Source of the DNA: an uncultured Lachnospiraceae bacterium
Lineage (GTDB): Bacteria > Bacillota > Clostridia > Lachnospirales > Lachnospiraceae
NCBI GenBank assembly: GCA_900316165.1
Contig: ONBW01000001.1
Span: 1 to 64,000, forward strand
Length of the DNA: 64,000 nucleotides
Direction: 5' to 3'
Shown here piece after piece: positions 51,007-58,372 of the stretch; within the stretch, counting starts at the first letter, position 1, and each line of letters starts with the position of its first letter. A program made the position numbers and the translations under genes. The notes beneath the pieces are model-generated. The model was not told where the DNA came from and did no database searches. It worked only from the letters and a program-made list of their open reading frames with translations.

Positions 51007-53553
51007 ATGAATTACAGCAGAGCAAATGTGAAAAACTACAATTCGCCGAAGCTAAGAAAGCAGCATGCGGCACAGCAGCGTTTTATACACTCGCTGGTGA
51101 AGACGCTTCTGATACTGATTCTTCTTATCATGGCAGCGGCAGCAATCGGCTTTGCATCCTATGCAAAGACACAGATTGATAAGCTTCCCGACATCTCTCA
51201 GGTAAATATCTCCCCATCAGGCAAAAAGACAAAAATCCTCGATACAGACGGAAATGTCATAAATACGCTCTCTGCTAAAGGGGCGAATCGTGAATATGTA
51301 TCTCTTGACAAAATACCTGTTGACCTTCAGCATGCCTTTGTTGCGATAGAGGATGAGAGGTTCTATAAGCACAATGGAGTAGATCTGCGCGGAATAATAA
51401 GAGCTGCATTTACAGGACTCGCTAATGGTGGCAGATTCAACGAGGGAGCCAGTACGATTACCCAGCAGCTTCTTAAGAACAATTATTTTGCCACCTGGTC
51501 AGAGGAGAATACTTTTAAGGAAAGACTCGATCAGAAAATCCAGGAGCAGTATCTCGCAGTCCAGCTTGAAAAAGTAAAATCCAAGGACGAAATCCTTGAG
51601 AATTATCTGAACACGATAAATTTAGGGCAGAGCACGCTTGGAGTCGAAGCAGCTTCGGAGCGGTATTTTAACAAGAATGTTTCAGACCTTACGCTGTCAG
51701 AGTGTGCAGTGATAGCAGGTATAGCAAATAATCCAACTAAGTATGATCCGGTTTCACATCCGAAAAATAATGCCCGCCGCCGTGAAAAGGTCCTGTCGAA
51801 TATGCTCTCACAGGGCTACATCAAAAAAGATGATTACCAGAAGGCAATGGACGATGATGTCTACAGCAGGATCAAGAATGTAAATAACAGTAATGGTGAG
51901 ACGACGGGATCGTATTTTACTGATGCGTTGATAGAGCAGGTTGCCTCAGATCTCAAGGATCAGCTTGATATTTCAGAGACAGAAGCTTATATGAAGCTCT
52001 ACACCGGTGGGCTTACTATATATTCGACCCAGGATTCAAATATTCAAAAAGTAGTCGACGATGAGATAAATGACGCGTCCAATTATCCGGAAGGCACGAA
52101 ATACTCAATCTGTTTTTCACTTACTGTAGTAAAAGAGGATGGTACGACCAGAAACTATAATGAAAAAACCATGCGCAGTTACTACAAGAGAACAAACAAA
52201 AAATATACGCTGAATTTCAATACTAAAGAAGAAGCGAAAGCAGCCTATGCCGAGTATAAAAAACAGGTGAGTGCAGGTGGAGAGGTTCCGTCTGGCGGGG
52301 AGAACGTGACATACACGCTCGAGCCGGAGGCGGCCATGACAGTAATAGACCAGAGAACCGGACAGGTCAGAGCCATGTCAGGTGGGCGTGAAAAAGATGG
52401 CAGCTCAATCAACAGGGCGGTGGACATCACAAGACAGCCTGGCGACACATTTAAGGTCTTGTCAGCTTATGCACCGGCTATCAATGCGGGAAGCAAGACG
52501 CTCGCCTCGGTAGAGGATGACGCACCGGACAGGCTGGAGAATGGGAAAGTCTTAAAGAATTCCGATGGCCATTACAGAGGATTTACAACGATAAGAGAAG
52601 CGATTACAGATTCGGTAAATGTAGTTGCTGTAAAAATGCTTTCGGATATCGGAACTGGTCTTGGCTATCAGTATGTGAAGGACTTTGGATTCACGACACT
52701 TAAGGAGGGCGATAACAACCAGTCTTTAGCACTTGGAAGCCTGACTAAAGGTGTGACAAATATTGAACTGGCTGCAGCCTATGCTGCAATAGCAAATCAG
52801 GGTTACTATAACAGGCCATCATACTATACGACCGTAGAAGACAGCGATGGAAAGACTATTCTCGATACTACTGATGATAAGGGGCACAGGGTCCTCAAAA
52901 AAACTACAGCCTGGCTGCTTACATCTGCAATGGGAGATGCGATAAAGACTGGAACAGCAAAAAATGCTTCCTTCAGCGGCATGACTATTGCCGGACAGGG
53001 CGGTCTGACTGCGAACCGTCGCGATACTGTTTTTGCGGGATATTCGCCTTACTATACCTGTGTCATCTGGGGCGGCTATGATGACAATTCTCCACAGAAA
53101 TCAGGCAGCTATTCAGGCACAATCTGGAAAGCTGTGATGAAGCAGATACATCAAGGCCTTGAGAACAGGACATTTAAGAGACCTGAAGGTATAGTTTCAT
53201 CACTTGTCTGCAAAAAATCAGGAAAGCTTCCTGAGGAAAACGTCTGCAATCACGATCCGCGCGGTAACATGGTCTACAATGAATTCTTCACGACAGACAC
53301 TGTACCGACAGAGACCTGCGACCATCATGTAAAGCTTGACATCTGTAAGAAGTCAGGCCTTCCAGCAGGAGAATTCTGCCCGAGGTCTGAAATAGAGCAG
53401 AAGGTATTTATCACAGGCGGCAGCAAGGATACAGACGATGGAAAATATATGATCTCCTCTGCTGATACCAAGAAGACCTGTGACGTTCATTCTACGAAAG
53501 TCCCTAGAGAGGCCAATGCAGATTTTAATATTAAAATCGAGCCGTCTGAATGA
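51007..53553 (+). CDS. Class A penicillin-binding protein with degenerate transpeptidase site
   Basis: Bifunctional-type peptidoglycan synthase, 848 residues. A membrane anchor (about 30-52) is followed by the GT51 glycosyltransferase with EDERFYKHNGVDLRG (catalytic Glu115) and GASTITQQLLKN intact. In the transpeptidase domain the SxxK motif reads DTFK (Asp480-Lys483 in RQPGDTFKV), the SxN motif SVN is present (536-538), and the KTG motif reads QGG (Gln664 in IAGQGGLTANRRDTVFAGY). The spacing of 128 residues between SVN and QGG matches the KTG position of class A PBPs, so the KTG at 647-649 is not the motif. The glycan polymerase should work; acylation by penicillin or peptides should not. 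A Cys-containing 120-residue tail follows. Confidence 0.93.
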   Translation: MNYSRANVKNYNSPKLRKQHAAQQRFIHSLVKTLLILILLIMAAAAIGFASYAKTQIDKLPDISQVNISPSGKKTKILDTDGNVINTLSAKGANREYVSLDKIPVDLQHAFVAIEDERFYKHNGVDLRGIIRAAFTGLANGGRFNEGASTITQQLLKNNYFATWSEENTFKERLDQKIQEQYLAVQLEKVKSKDEILENYLNTINLGQSTLGVEAASERYFNKNVSDLTLSECAVIAGIANNPTKYDPVSHPKNNARRREKVLSNMLSQGYIKKDDYQKAMDDDVYSRIKNVNNSNGETTGSYFTDALIEQVASDLKDQLDISETEAYMKLYTGGLTIYSTQDSNIQKVVDDEINDASNYPEGTKYSICFSLTVVKEDGTTRNYNEKTMRSYYKRTNKKYTLNFNTKEEAKAAYAEYKKQVSAGGEVPSGGENVTYTLEPEAAMTVIDQRTGQVRAMSGGREKDGSSINRAVDITRQPGDTFKVLSAYAPAINAGSKTLASVEDDAPDRLENGKVLKNSDGHYRGFTTIREAITDSVNVVAVKMLSDIGTGLGYQYVKDFGFTTLKEGDNNQSLALGSLTKGVTNIELAAAYAAIANQGYYNRPSYYTTVEDSDGKTILDTTDDKGHRVLKKTTAWLLTSAMGDAIKTGTAKNASFSGMTIAGQGGLTANRRDTVFAGYSPYYTCVIWGGYDDNSPQKSGSYSGTIWKAVMKQIHQGLENRTFKRPEGIVSSLVCKKSGKLPEENVCNHDPRGNMVYNEFFTTDTVPTETCDHHVKLDICKKSGLPAGEFCPRSEIEQKVFITGGSKDTDDGKYMISSADTKKTCDVHSTKVPREANADFNIKIEPSE

Positions 53554-53574
53554 GAATTGTACTCAAATAAATAC

Positions 53575-53602
53575 TTGTAATTTTCCAGAGAAAGAGTACA
53601 AT
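53575..53602 (+). promoter_or_regulatory. Promoter of tRNA-Gln
   Basis: TTGTAA (53575-53580) and TACAAT (53597-53602), 16-bp spacing, 13 bp before the tRNA. The -10 box is one arm of a 9-bp inverted repeat, ATTGTACTC (53556-53564) with GAGTACAAT (53594-53602). Confidence 0.65.
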
Positions 53603-53614
53603 AATATCTGTTGT

Positions 53615-53686
53615 TGGCCCATAGCCAAACGGTAAGGCAGCGGACTCTGACTCCGTCATTTCAAGGTTCGAATCCTTGTGGGCCAG
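53615..53686 (+). tRNA. tRNA-Gln (anticodon CTG)
   Basis: A 72-nt cloverleaf. Acceptor arms are TGGCCCA (53615-53621) and TGGGCCA (53679-53685) with discriminator G. The D arm contains AGCCAAACGGTAAGGCA, the anticodon stem-loop is GCGGA-CTCTGAC-TCCGT with CTG as anticodon, and the T arm is AAGG-TTCGAAT-CCTT. CCA is not encoded. A strong terminator follows within 10 bp. Confidence 0.95.
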
Positions 53687-53693
53687 CTCTTTA

Positions 53694-53726
53694 AGAAGCG
53701 ATGCGGAATGCATCGCTTCTTTTTTG
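53694..53726 (+). terminator. Terminator after tRNA-Gln
   Basis: AGAAGCGATGC (53694-53704) and GCATCGCTTCT (53710-53720), perfect 11-bp stem, five-base loop, then TTTTTT. Confidence 0.95.
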
Positions 53727-53730
53727 TATC

Positions 53731-53759
53731 TAGAAATCGTATTCTCTAAATGGTATAAT
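53731..53759 (+). promoter_or_regulatory. Promoter of the acyl-ACP thioesterase operon
   Basis: An extended -10, TGGTATAAT (53751-53759), with TAGAAA (53731-53736) 17 bp upstream. The first palindromic operator copy starts 2 bp after the -10 box. Confidence 0.65.
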
Positions 53760-53760
53760 T

Positions 53761-53841
53761 GGAACAATTGTTATTTCGTCGCGGGCACGAAGTGCGGAAA
53801 CGGCGGAAACGGCGAAACGGCGAACCGCTGGAACAATTGTT
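53761..53841 (+). repeat. Pair of palindromic 12-bp repeats flanking a GC-rich tandem repeat
   Basis: GGAACAATTGTT occurs at 53761-53772 and 53830-53841, 69 bp apart; the inner AACAATTGTT is a perfect palindrome. Between them lies a GC-rich stretch of GGCGGAAAC/GGCGAAAC units (about 53793-53828), unlike the surrounding base composition. Candidate double operator with looping. Confidence 0.7.
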
Positions 53842-53866
53842 GCAAAATTCATTTGAGAGGCAAAAC

Positions 53867-54577
53867 ATGTACGAGATGAAGACTCGAGTGGGGTTTTCGA
53901 TGGTCGGGGAGAACCTGGAGCTGCCACTGACGGGGATAATAAATTTTCTGCAGGACTGCGCTACTTTTCATTCGCAGGATACAGGCTATACGACACAGTG
54001 GCTGGTGGCAAATCACAGGGGATGGTTTGTGACAGACTGGCAGATAAGAATTCATAAGAGACCGGTAATGGGCGAGAACGTGACAGTCAGGACCTATCCA
54101 TACAAGGCAAGGGGAGCTCTGGCTTCCAGATATTTTACGATAACGGATTGGGATGAGACACCGTTCATTACAGCCAATTCACTCTGGGTTTATATGGACC
54201 TCGACCGCTCGGCACCGACCCGTGCACCTGAAGATATGATAAAGTCCTATGGAATCGGTGCACCTCCTACAGAGGATTTTGGTGGAAGAAAAATACATTT
54301 TGATGGAGACACTGAGACCATCGAGCAGGTCAGAGTCGATAAGACAATGATTGATTCAAACGGTCACATGAATAACGGAAAGTATATATCCTTAGCAGAG
54401 AGCCTTTTGATGGGAAAGGGACCGTTTAATTTTTACAGGATAGAATACAAGGCACAGGCACATGAGGGCGACAGGCTCCTTTTGAAGAGCGGTGTAAAGG
54501 ACGGACAGACCCTTGTAGAAATCACGAATACAGATTGTGAGCCTTATATGCGGCTTGAAGCTATAAAAGAGGAATGA
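53867..54577 (+). CDS. Acyl-ACP thioesterase
   Basis: Releases fatty acids from acyl carrier protein; 236 residues with two hot-dog folds, as in bacterial FatA/FatB homologues. The ATG at 53867 has GAGAGG 7 nt upstream; a TTG 36 codons earlier would be read through the repeat region and is rejected. RGWFVTDWQIRIHKRPVMGE and DSNGHMNNGKYISLAE (the conserved N-x-H-type active-site region of the second fold) are visible. It starts a run of closely spaced genes with the UDPGP-family and glycosyltransferase genes. Confidence 0.9.
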   Translation: MYEMKTRVGFSMVGENLELPLTGIINFLQDCATFHSQDTGYTTQWLVANHRGWFVTDWQIRIHKRPVMGENVTVRTYPYKARGALASRYFTITDWDETPFITANSLWVYMDLDRSAPTRAPEDMIKSYGIGAPPTEDFGGRKIHFDGDTETIEQVRVDKTMIDSNGHMNNGKYISLAESLLMGKGPFNFYRIEYKAQAHEGDRLLLKSGVKDGQTLVEITNTDCEPYMRLEAIKEE

Positions 54578-54578
54578 G

Positions 54579-55691
54579 ATGACGACACAGGAAGCACAGG
54601 CAGAATTAAAAGAGTATTTAAGCCTTTCACAGGAAAACAAAGAGGAGACGGAGGATGAAATTCGTCCTATTAAGACTCTTCGAATTCCTGAATATAATAA
54701 AAATATCGATACCTACAAAAAAGCAGGTATGGAAGCGATAGAAAAAGGCGAGCTGGCTCTCCTCCTCTTAGCAGGTGGAATGGGAACAAGGCTTGGATTC
54801 GACGGACCTAAGGGGACGTATCCTATAGAAGAGAATAAATCGATATTTGAGTGTCTTTTTGATAATCTACGTGCAGACATCGGAGAGAGGCAGATACCGT
54901 TCTTTGTAATGACTTCGGATAAGAACGATCAGGCGACGCGTTCATTCTTTAAAGAAAAAAATTATTTCGGGTACGACCCGGGTCTCATTTATTTTTTCAG
55001 GCAGGACATGGCACCAGCCTGTGACTTCGATGAGAGGCTGCTGCTTGAATCAAAGGATACGCCGGCGACTTCACCGAATGGAAACGGTGGATTTTTCACA
55101 TCGCTCCTTAAGGCAGGTTATGGCGATGTGTTAAAGGAGAAGGGCATCAGGTGGCTCAACGTTTTTGGCGTAGACAATGTCCTTGCAAAAATCGCGGATC
55201 CGGCCTTCCTTGGAGCTGTCATTACTGAGCATAAGTCAGCAGCGGTAAAGGCTGTGCTTAAAAAGGACCCGTCTGAGAATGTCGGAGTTGTCTGTGAGAA
55301 GAATGGTCACCCTTCGATAATCGAGTACTTCGAGCTCGGTGAAGAATTAGCAGCTCAGCGCGATGAGAATGGTGAGCTGTTGTACTGCGCCGGAGTTACG
55401 GTAAATTATCTTTTCGATACTTCAATACTTTTAGATACTGCTGGCAGAAAGATGCCGGTTCACAAAGTAAGAAAGAAGGTCCCTCATATAGACGCGGCTG
55501 GAAATTTCGTAAAACCGGAAGAGCCGAACGGCTATAAATTCGAGATCCTTATTACGGATATCCTGGAATTCTTCCCGGATTTTCTGCCGGTCGAGGTTAT
55601 AAGAGAGGAAGAGTTCGCACCGGTAAAGAACCTGCATGGGGCAGATTCTGTCGATACAGCAAGGAAACTGTTAGAAGCGCGGAGAGCTTAA
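54579..55691 (+). CDS. UDPGP-family UTP:sugar-1-phosphate uridylyltransferase
   Basis: A 370-residue enzyme of the eukaryote-like UDPGP family (PF01704), making a UDP-sugar such as UDP-GlcNAc or UDP-glucose from the sugar 1-phosphate. The nucleotide loop is LLLAGGMGTRLGFDGPKGTY (about residues 62-81); SPNGNGGFF and NVFGVDNVLAKIADP (metal-binding Asp) are the other core motifs, and NGYKFEILITDILEFFPD closes the domain. It begins 1 bp after the thioesterase stop and ends 1 bp before the glycosyltransferase, so the three are one operon. Which sugar it uses cannot be told. Confidence 0.88.
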   Translation: MTTQEAQAELKEYLSLSQENKEETEDEIRPIKTLRIPEYNKNIDTYKKAGMEAIEKGELALLLLAGGMGTRLGFDGPKGTYPIEENKSIFECLFDNLRADIGERQIPFFVMTSDKNDQATRSFFKEKNYFGYDPGLIYFFRQDMAPACDFDERLLLESKDTPATSPNGNGGFFTSLLKAGYGDVLKEKGIRWLNVFGVDNVLAKIADPAFLGAVITEHKSAAVKAVLKKDPSENVGVVCEKNGHPSIIEYFELGEELAAQRDENGELLYCAGVTVNYLFDTSILLDTAGRKMPVHKVRKKVPHIDAAGNFVKPEEPNGYKFEILITDILEFFPDFLPVEVIREEEFAPVKNLHGADSVDTARKLLEARRA

Positions 55692-55692
55692 G

Positions 55693-57021
55693 ATGGCGAT
55701 TGAGAGCATACGATTTTCTGTAGTCATAGGCGCATTTAAGACTGATGCCTGGTACTTTAAGCAGTCCATTGAATCAGCCAAGGCTCTGGATTGGAAAAAT
55801 ATGGAGATCCAGGTCTTGGACGCCTGCCCGGAGGCAAAGCTCGATAAGGTGACAAGCCTTGTGATGAAGGACGACTACAGGCTTAGGTATGTAAAGCTGC
55901 GTCCGAAGAATTCGCTTGCTGATGTCTGGAATGAGGGCATCAGGAGAGCACAGGGCGACTACCTGATTTTTGTCGGGCTTACAGACAGGCTCAATACTAT
56001 GATCTTCCGCTATCTGAGTGATTATATAGCAGATCATCCGGAGTGCGACATCATCTATACCGATCACGATGAGATCCGGGACGACTCAAGGATGAATCCG
56101 TATTTTCTTCCGGACTTCAACAAGGAGCTGCTCTTAGGGCAGAATTATATAGGTGATACCTTTATAGTAAAACGGGATGCCTTTAAGCGTCTGGGATTTT
56201 TCAGAAAAGAGCTTTCATTTGCTTTTGCGTATGATTTTTTTATAAGGGCCATGAATAGAAAAGCTACCTTCGGGCATATAGCTGCCCTTCTCTGGCACAA
56301 TATGGTCTTTGATACTCCGGTGACCGACGAACTTATCAAGCTTCGTGATAGAAGTCTCAGGGAGCACATGACAGTTGTCAGTGCATACTTAAATGAGAAT
56401 GGTATCAAGGGAAAGCTTGAGCATGGATTAAATGATTCCTGGCAGGTCAGATACGATGGCAGCGACTATGAAAGGCATCTGAATTCAGTTCTTCTAATAA
56501 AAAACAAAGGCGTCTATGTAACTACAAGAAATGCCGCGGAAAAGCTCTACGGCTATGTATCCCAGCCTGATGTGGCGATTGCCGGAGGAAAGTTCGTAAG
56601 CGGCTTTCAGATAAATAACTGCGGATACATCTATGATAAGGACGGAGTCACTTACCCGGCCTGCAGAGGCGAAAATCCTCTTTCACCGGGACTCTATGGA
56701 CGGATAAGGACAGCCTCGGATGTCTCGATGGTCGATTTCTCGTTCTGTATGGTTGATGCTTTATTTTTTAAAAAATGCGGCGGATTCGACAGGAGACTTA
56801 AGGGAAACGACATGATCCTTGACCTCTGTCTTAAGGCCAGAGCTGGAGGACTTCGGGTAGTATATGTGCCGCGGGTGACTGCGCACCGGGGCATTGCAGA
56901 GTCAGGAAGTGATGAAACCTCAAGGGAAATTCTCCGTGAGAAGTGGCATAAGACAATTACTGCAGGAGACCCTTTCTATAACAGAAATCTTCCGTCGGGT
57001 ATGAAGAATTATTATCTGTAA
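55693..57021 (+). CDS. Glycosyltransferase, family 2-like
   Basis: A 442-residue GT-A type glycosyltransferase. Residues 1-210 form the GT2 domain: FSVVIGAFKTDAWYFKQSIE start, LADVWNEGIRRAQGDYLIFVG and DIIYTDHDEI (DxD-like metal site). A second, partly related half (about 280-400) contains DVSMVDFSFCMVDALFFKK and RGIAESGSDETSREILREKW. This arrangement is seen in cell-wall polysaccharide rhamnosyl- or galactosyltransferases. Co-transcription with the UDPGP enzyme and the following LCP gene suggests a cell-wall-linked polymer. Confidence 0.82.
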   Translation: MAIESIRFSVVIGAFKTDAWYFKQSIESAKALDWKNMEIQVLDACPEAKLDKVTSLVMKDDYRLRYVKLRPKNSLADVWNEGIRRAQGDYLIFVGLTDRLNTMIFRYLSDYIADHPECDIIYTDHDEIRDDSRMNPYFLPDFNKELLLGQNYIGDTFIVKRDAFKRLGFFRKELSFAFAYDFFIRAMNRKATFGHIAALLWHNMVFDTPVTDELIKLRDRSLREHMTVVSAYLNENGIKGKLEHGLNDSWQVRYDGSDYERHLNSVLLIKNKGVYVTTRNAAEKLYGYVSQPDVAIAGGKFVSGFQINNCGYIYDKDGVTYPACRGENPLSPGLYGRIRTASDVSMVDFSFCMVDALFFKKCGGFDRRLKGNDMILDLCLKARAGGLRVVYVPRVTAHRGIAESGSDETSREILREKWHKTITAGDPFYNRNLPSGMKNYYL

Positions 57022-57028
57022 TGGGTGA

Positions 57029-57057
57029 TTGACATTCAGTTTCATTTGGAGTATTAT
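57029..57057 (+). promoter_or_regulatory. Promoter of the LCP gene
   Basis: TTGACA (57029-57034) and TATTAT (57052-57057), 17-bp spacing, 46 bp before the start codon. Confidence 0.8.
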
Positions 57058-57103
57058 CCATGAGTTGTTACTATTATTACAAAGATGTTACAGAGGTTAT
57101 AAG

Positions 57104-58282
57104 ATGAGTGACAGGACAGGTGCTCCTTCGAGGAGAGCCAGGCGCAGAAAGCGCAGAAAAATTTTTCTGATAGTTGAGATAATAATTCTCGTTCTTCTGC
57201 TCGGAGTATTGTTTTTCTGGCTGAAGTTCGGCATGATCAATTTTCGTGATATAGGCAGCGTAAAGACCAATAAGCTTTCAAAGGAAACGAAGCAGACCTT
57301 ATCAGGCTATACGAATTTCATGGTATACGGTGTTGACAACAGAGCTTCTGGATCTACTACCTATGGAAACACCGATGTGCAGATCCTTGTCAGCATAAAT
57401 AACGACACGAAGAAGATCCGTATGGCGTCAATCTATCGTGATACCTTTTTAAATACTGATCCTCAGGGCACTTCATCATACAAAAAGTCAAATGCAGCAT
57501 ATGCCCGCGGTGGAGAGCAGGAATCACTTGAGATGATAAATGGGAACCTCGATCTCAATCTCGATAAATTCGTCACCTTTGATTTCTCGGCAGTTACAGA
57601 TGTTATTGATGATGTCGGAGGAATTGAGGTAGATGTATCTGAGGCAGAGTACGAGGCCTTAAACAGTACGAGATGGCCTACTATACCTGAGGTAGCAAAG
57701 CTTTCAGGTAAGGAAGCTACACCTGTGACGAAGCCGGGACTTCAGACCTTAAACGGTGTACAGGCCTGCGCGTACTGCCGTATCAGACATACATCTGATA
57801 ATAAAGGTGATTTCGGCCGCGCTGAGAGACAGAGAAAGGTCATGAGCCTTGTCATTGACAAAGTAAAGAAGGCCTCACTTACACAGCTCAACTCTATAAT
57901 AGATGATGTGCTTCCGAAGGTATCGACTAATTTTTCAGCTACAGAGATCCTTTCACTCGCAACGGCTGCCAAGTCATATTCGGTTGACAAGTCATTTGGA
58001 TTCCCATTTGACAAGTGGGGTGGCATCATAAGTCCGTATGGATGGATAATCGTTCCGACGACACTTGAGAACAATGTCGAGGAGCTTCACCAGAAGATGT
58101 TCGATGAAATGAACTATGCTCCATCGCAGGAGGTCAGATCGATAAGCCAGCAGATTGCTTATCTGACCGGAAAAACAGATACTGATACGGAGGATTACAG
58201 CGGCAGTGAAGGCAATATCGGTGTAGATGACGAAACGACGACAGACTCTTCGGGGACTGTTTCGGATGGAACTACTAATTAA
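57104..58282 (+). CDS. LytR-CpsA-Psr (LCP) family cell-wall glycopolymer transferase
   Basis: Attaches lipid-linked anionic polymers to peptidoglycan. The ATG at 57104 (MSDRTGAPSRR) has AGAGG upstream and follows the promoter at 57029-57057; an in-frame TTG at 57029 lies inside the -35 box and is rejected. It is 392 residues: a basic cytoplasmic tail (RRARRRKRRK), a membrane helix (about 22-43), then the LCP domain with YGVDNRASG, MASIYRDTF and CRIRHTSDNKGDFGRAERQR (the Arg/Asp lipid-phosphate site). An acidic Ser/Thr-rich tail ends it. Confidence 0.93.
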   Translation: MSDRTGAPSRRARRRKRRKIFLIVEIIILVLLLGVLFFWLKFGMINFRDIGSVKTNKLSKETKQTLSGYTNFMVYGVDNRASGSTTYGNTDVQILVSINNDTKKIRMASIYRDTFLNTDPQGTSSYKKSNAAYARGGEQESLEMINGNLDLNLDKFVTFDFSAVTDVIDDVGGIEVDVSEAEYEALNSTRWPTIPEVAKLSGKEATPVTKPGLQTLNGVQACAYCRIRHTSDNKGDFGRAERQRKVMSLVIDKVKKASLTQLNSIIDDVLPKVSTNFSATEILSLATAAKSYSVDKSFGFPFDKWGGIISPYGWIIVPTTLENNVEELHQKMFDEMNYAPSQEVRSISQQIAYLTGKTDTDTEDYSGSEGNIGVDDETTTDSSGTVSDGTTN

Positions 58283-58296
58283 ATATTTGACAGAAA

Positions 58297-58317
58297 GGCC
58301 TGCACACTATGCAGGCC
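58297..58317. other. Hairpin between the LCP gene and glmS
   Basis: GGCCTGCA (58297-58304) and TGCAGGCC (58310-58317), perfect 8-bp stem with a five-base loop. No T run follows on the plus strand; TTTCTGTC follows on the minus strand. It may be a weak terminator or a leader structure. The 90-nt gap is too short for a glmS ribozyme. Confidence 0.55.
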
Positions 58318-58372
58318 AAAACCATATTTTGGATAAATTGAAGATGTATCGCAGTTAAATCAGGAGGTTTAT

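Noticed and set aside
52945..52956. KTGT at residues 647-650 of the PBP as the catalytic KTG motif
   Set aside because: It lies 17 residues before the conserved IAG-x-x-G position. Spacing from SxN and the following RDTVFAGY segment place the true motif at 664, which reads QGG.
58283..58372. glmS ribozyme upstream of glmS
   Set aside because: Only 90 nt are available and the ribozyme core is not seen; just a simple hairpin.
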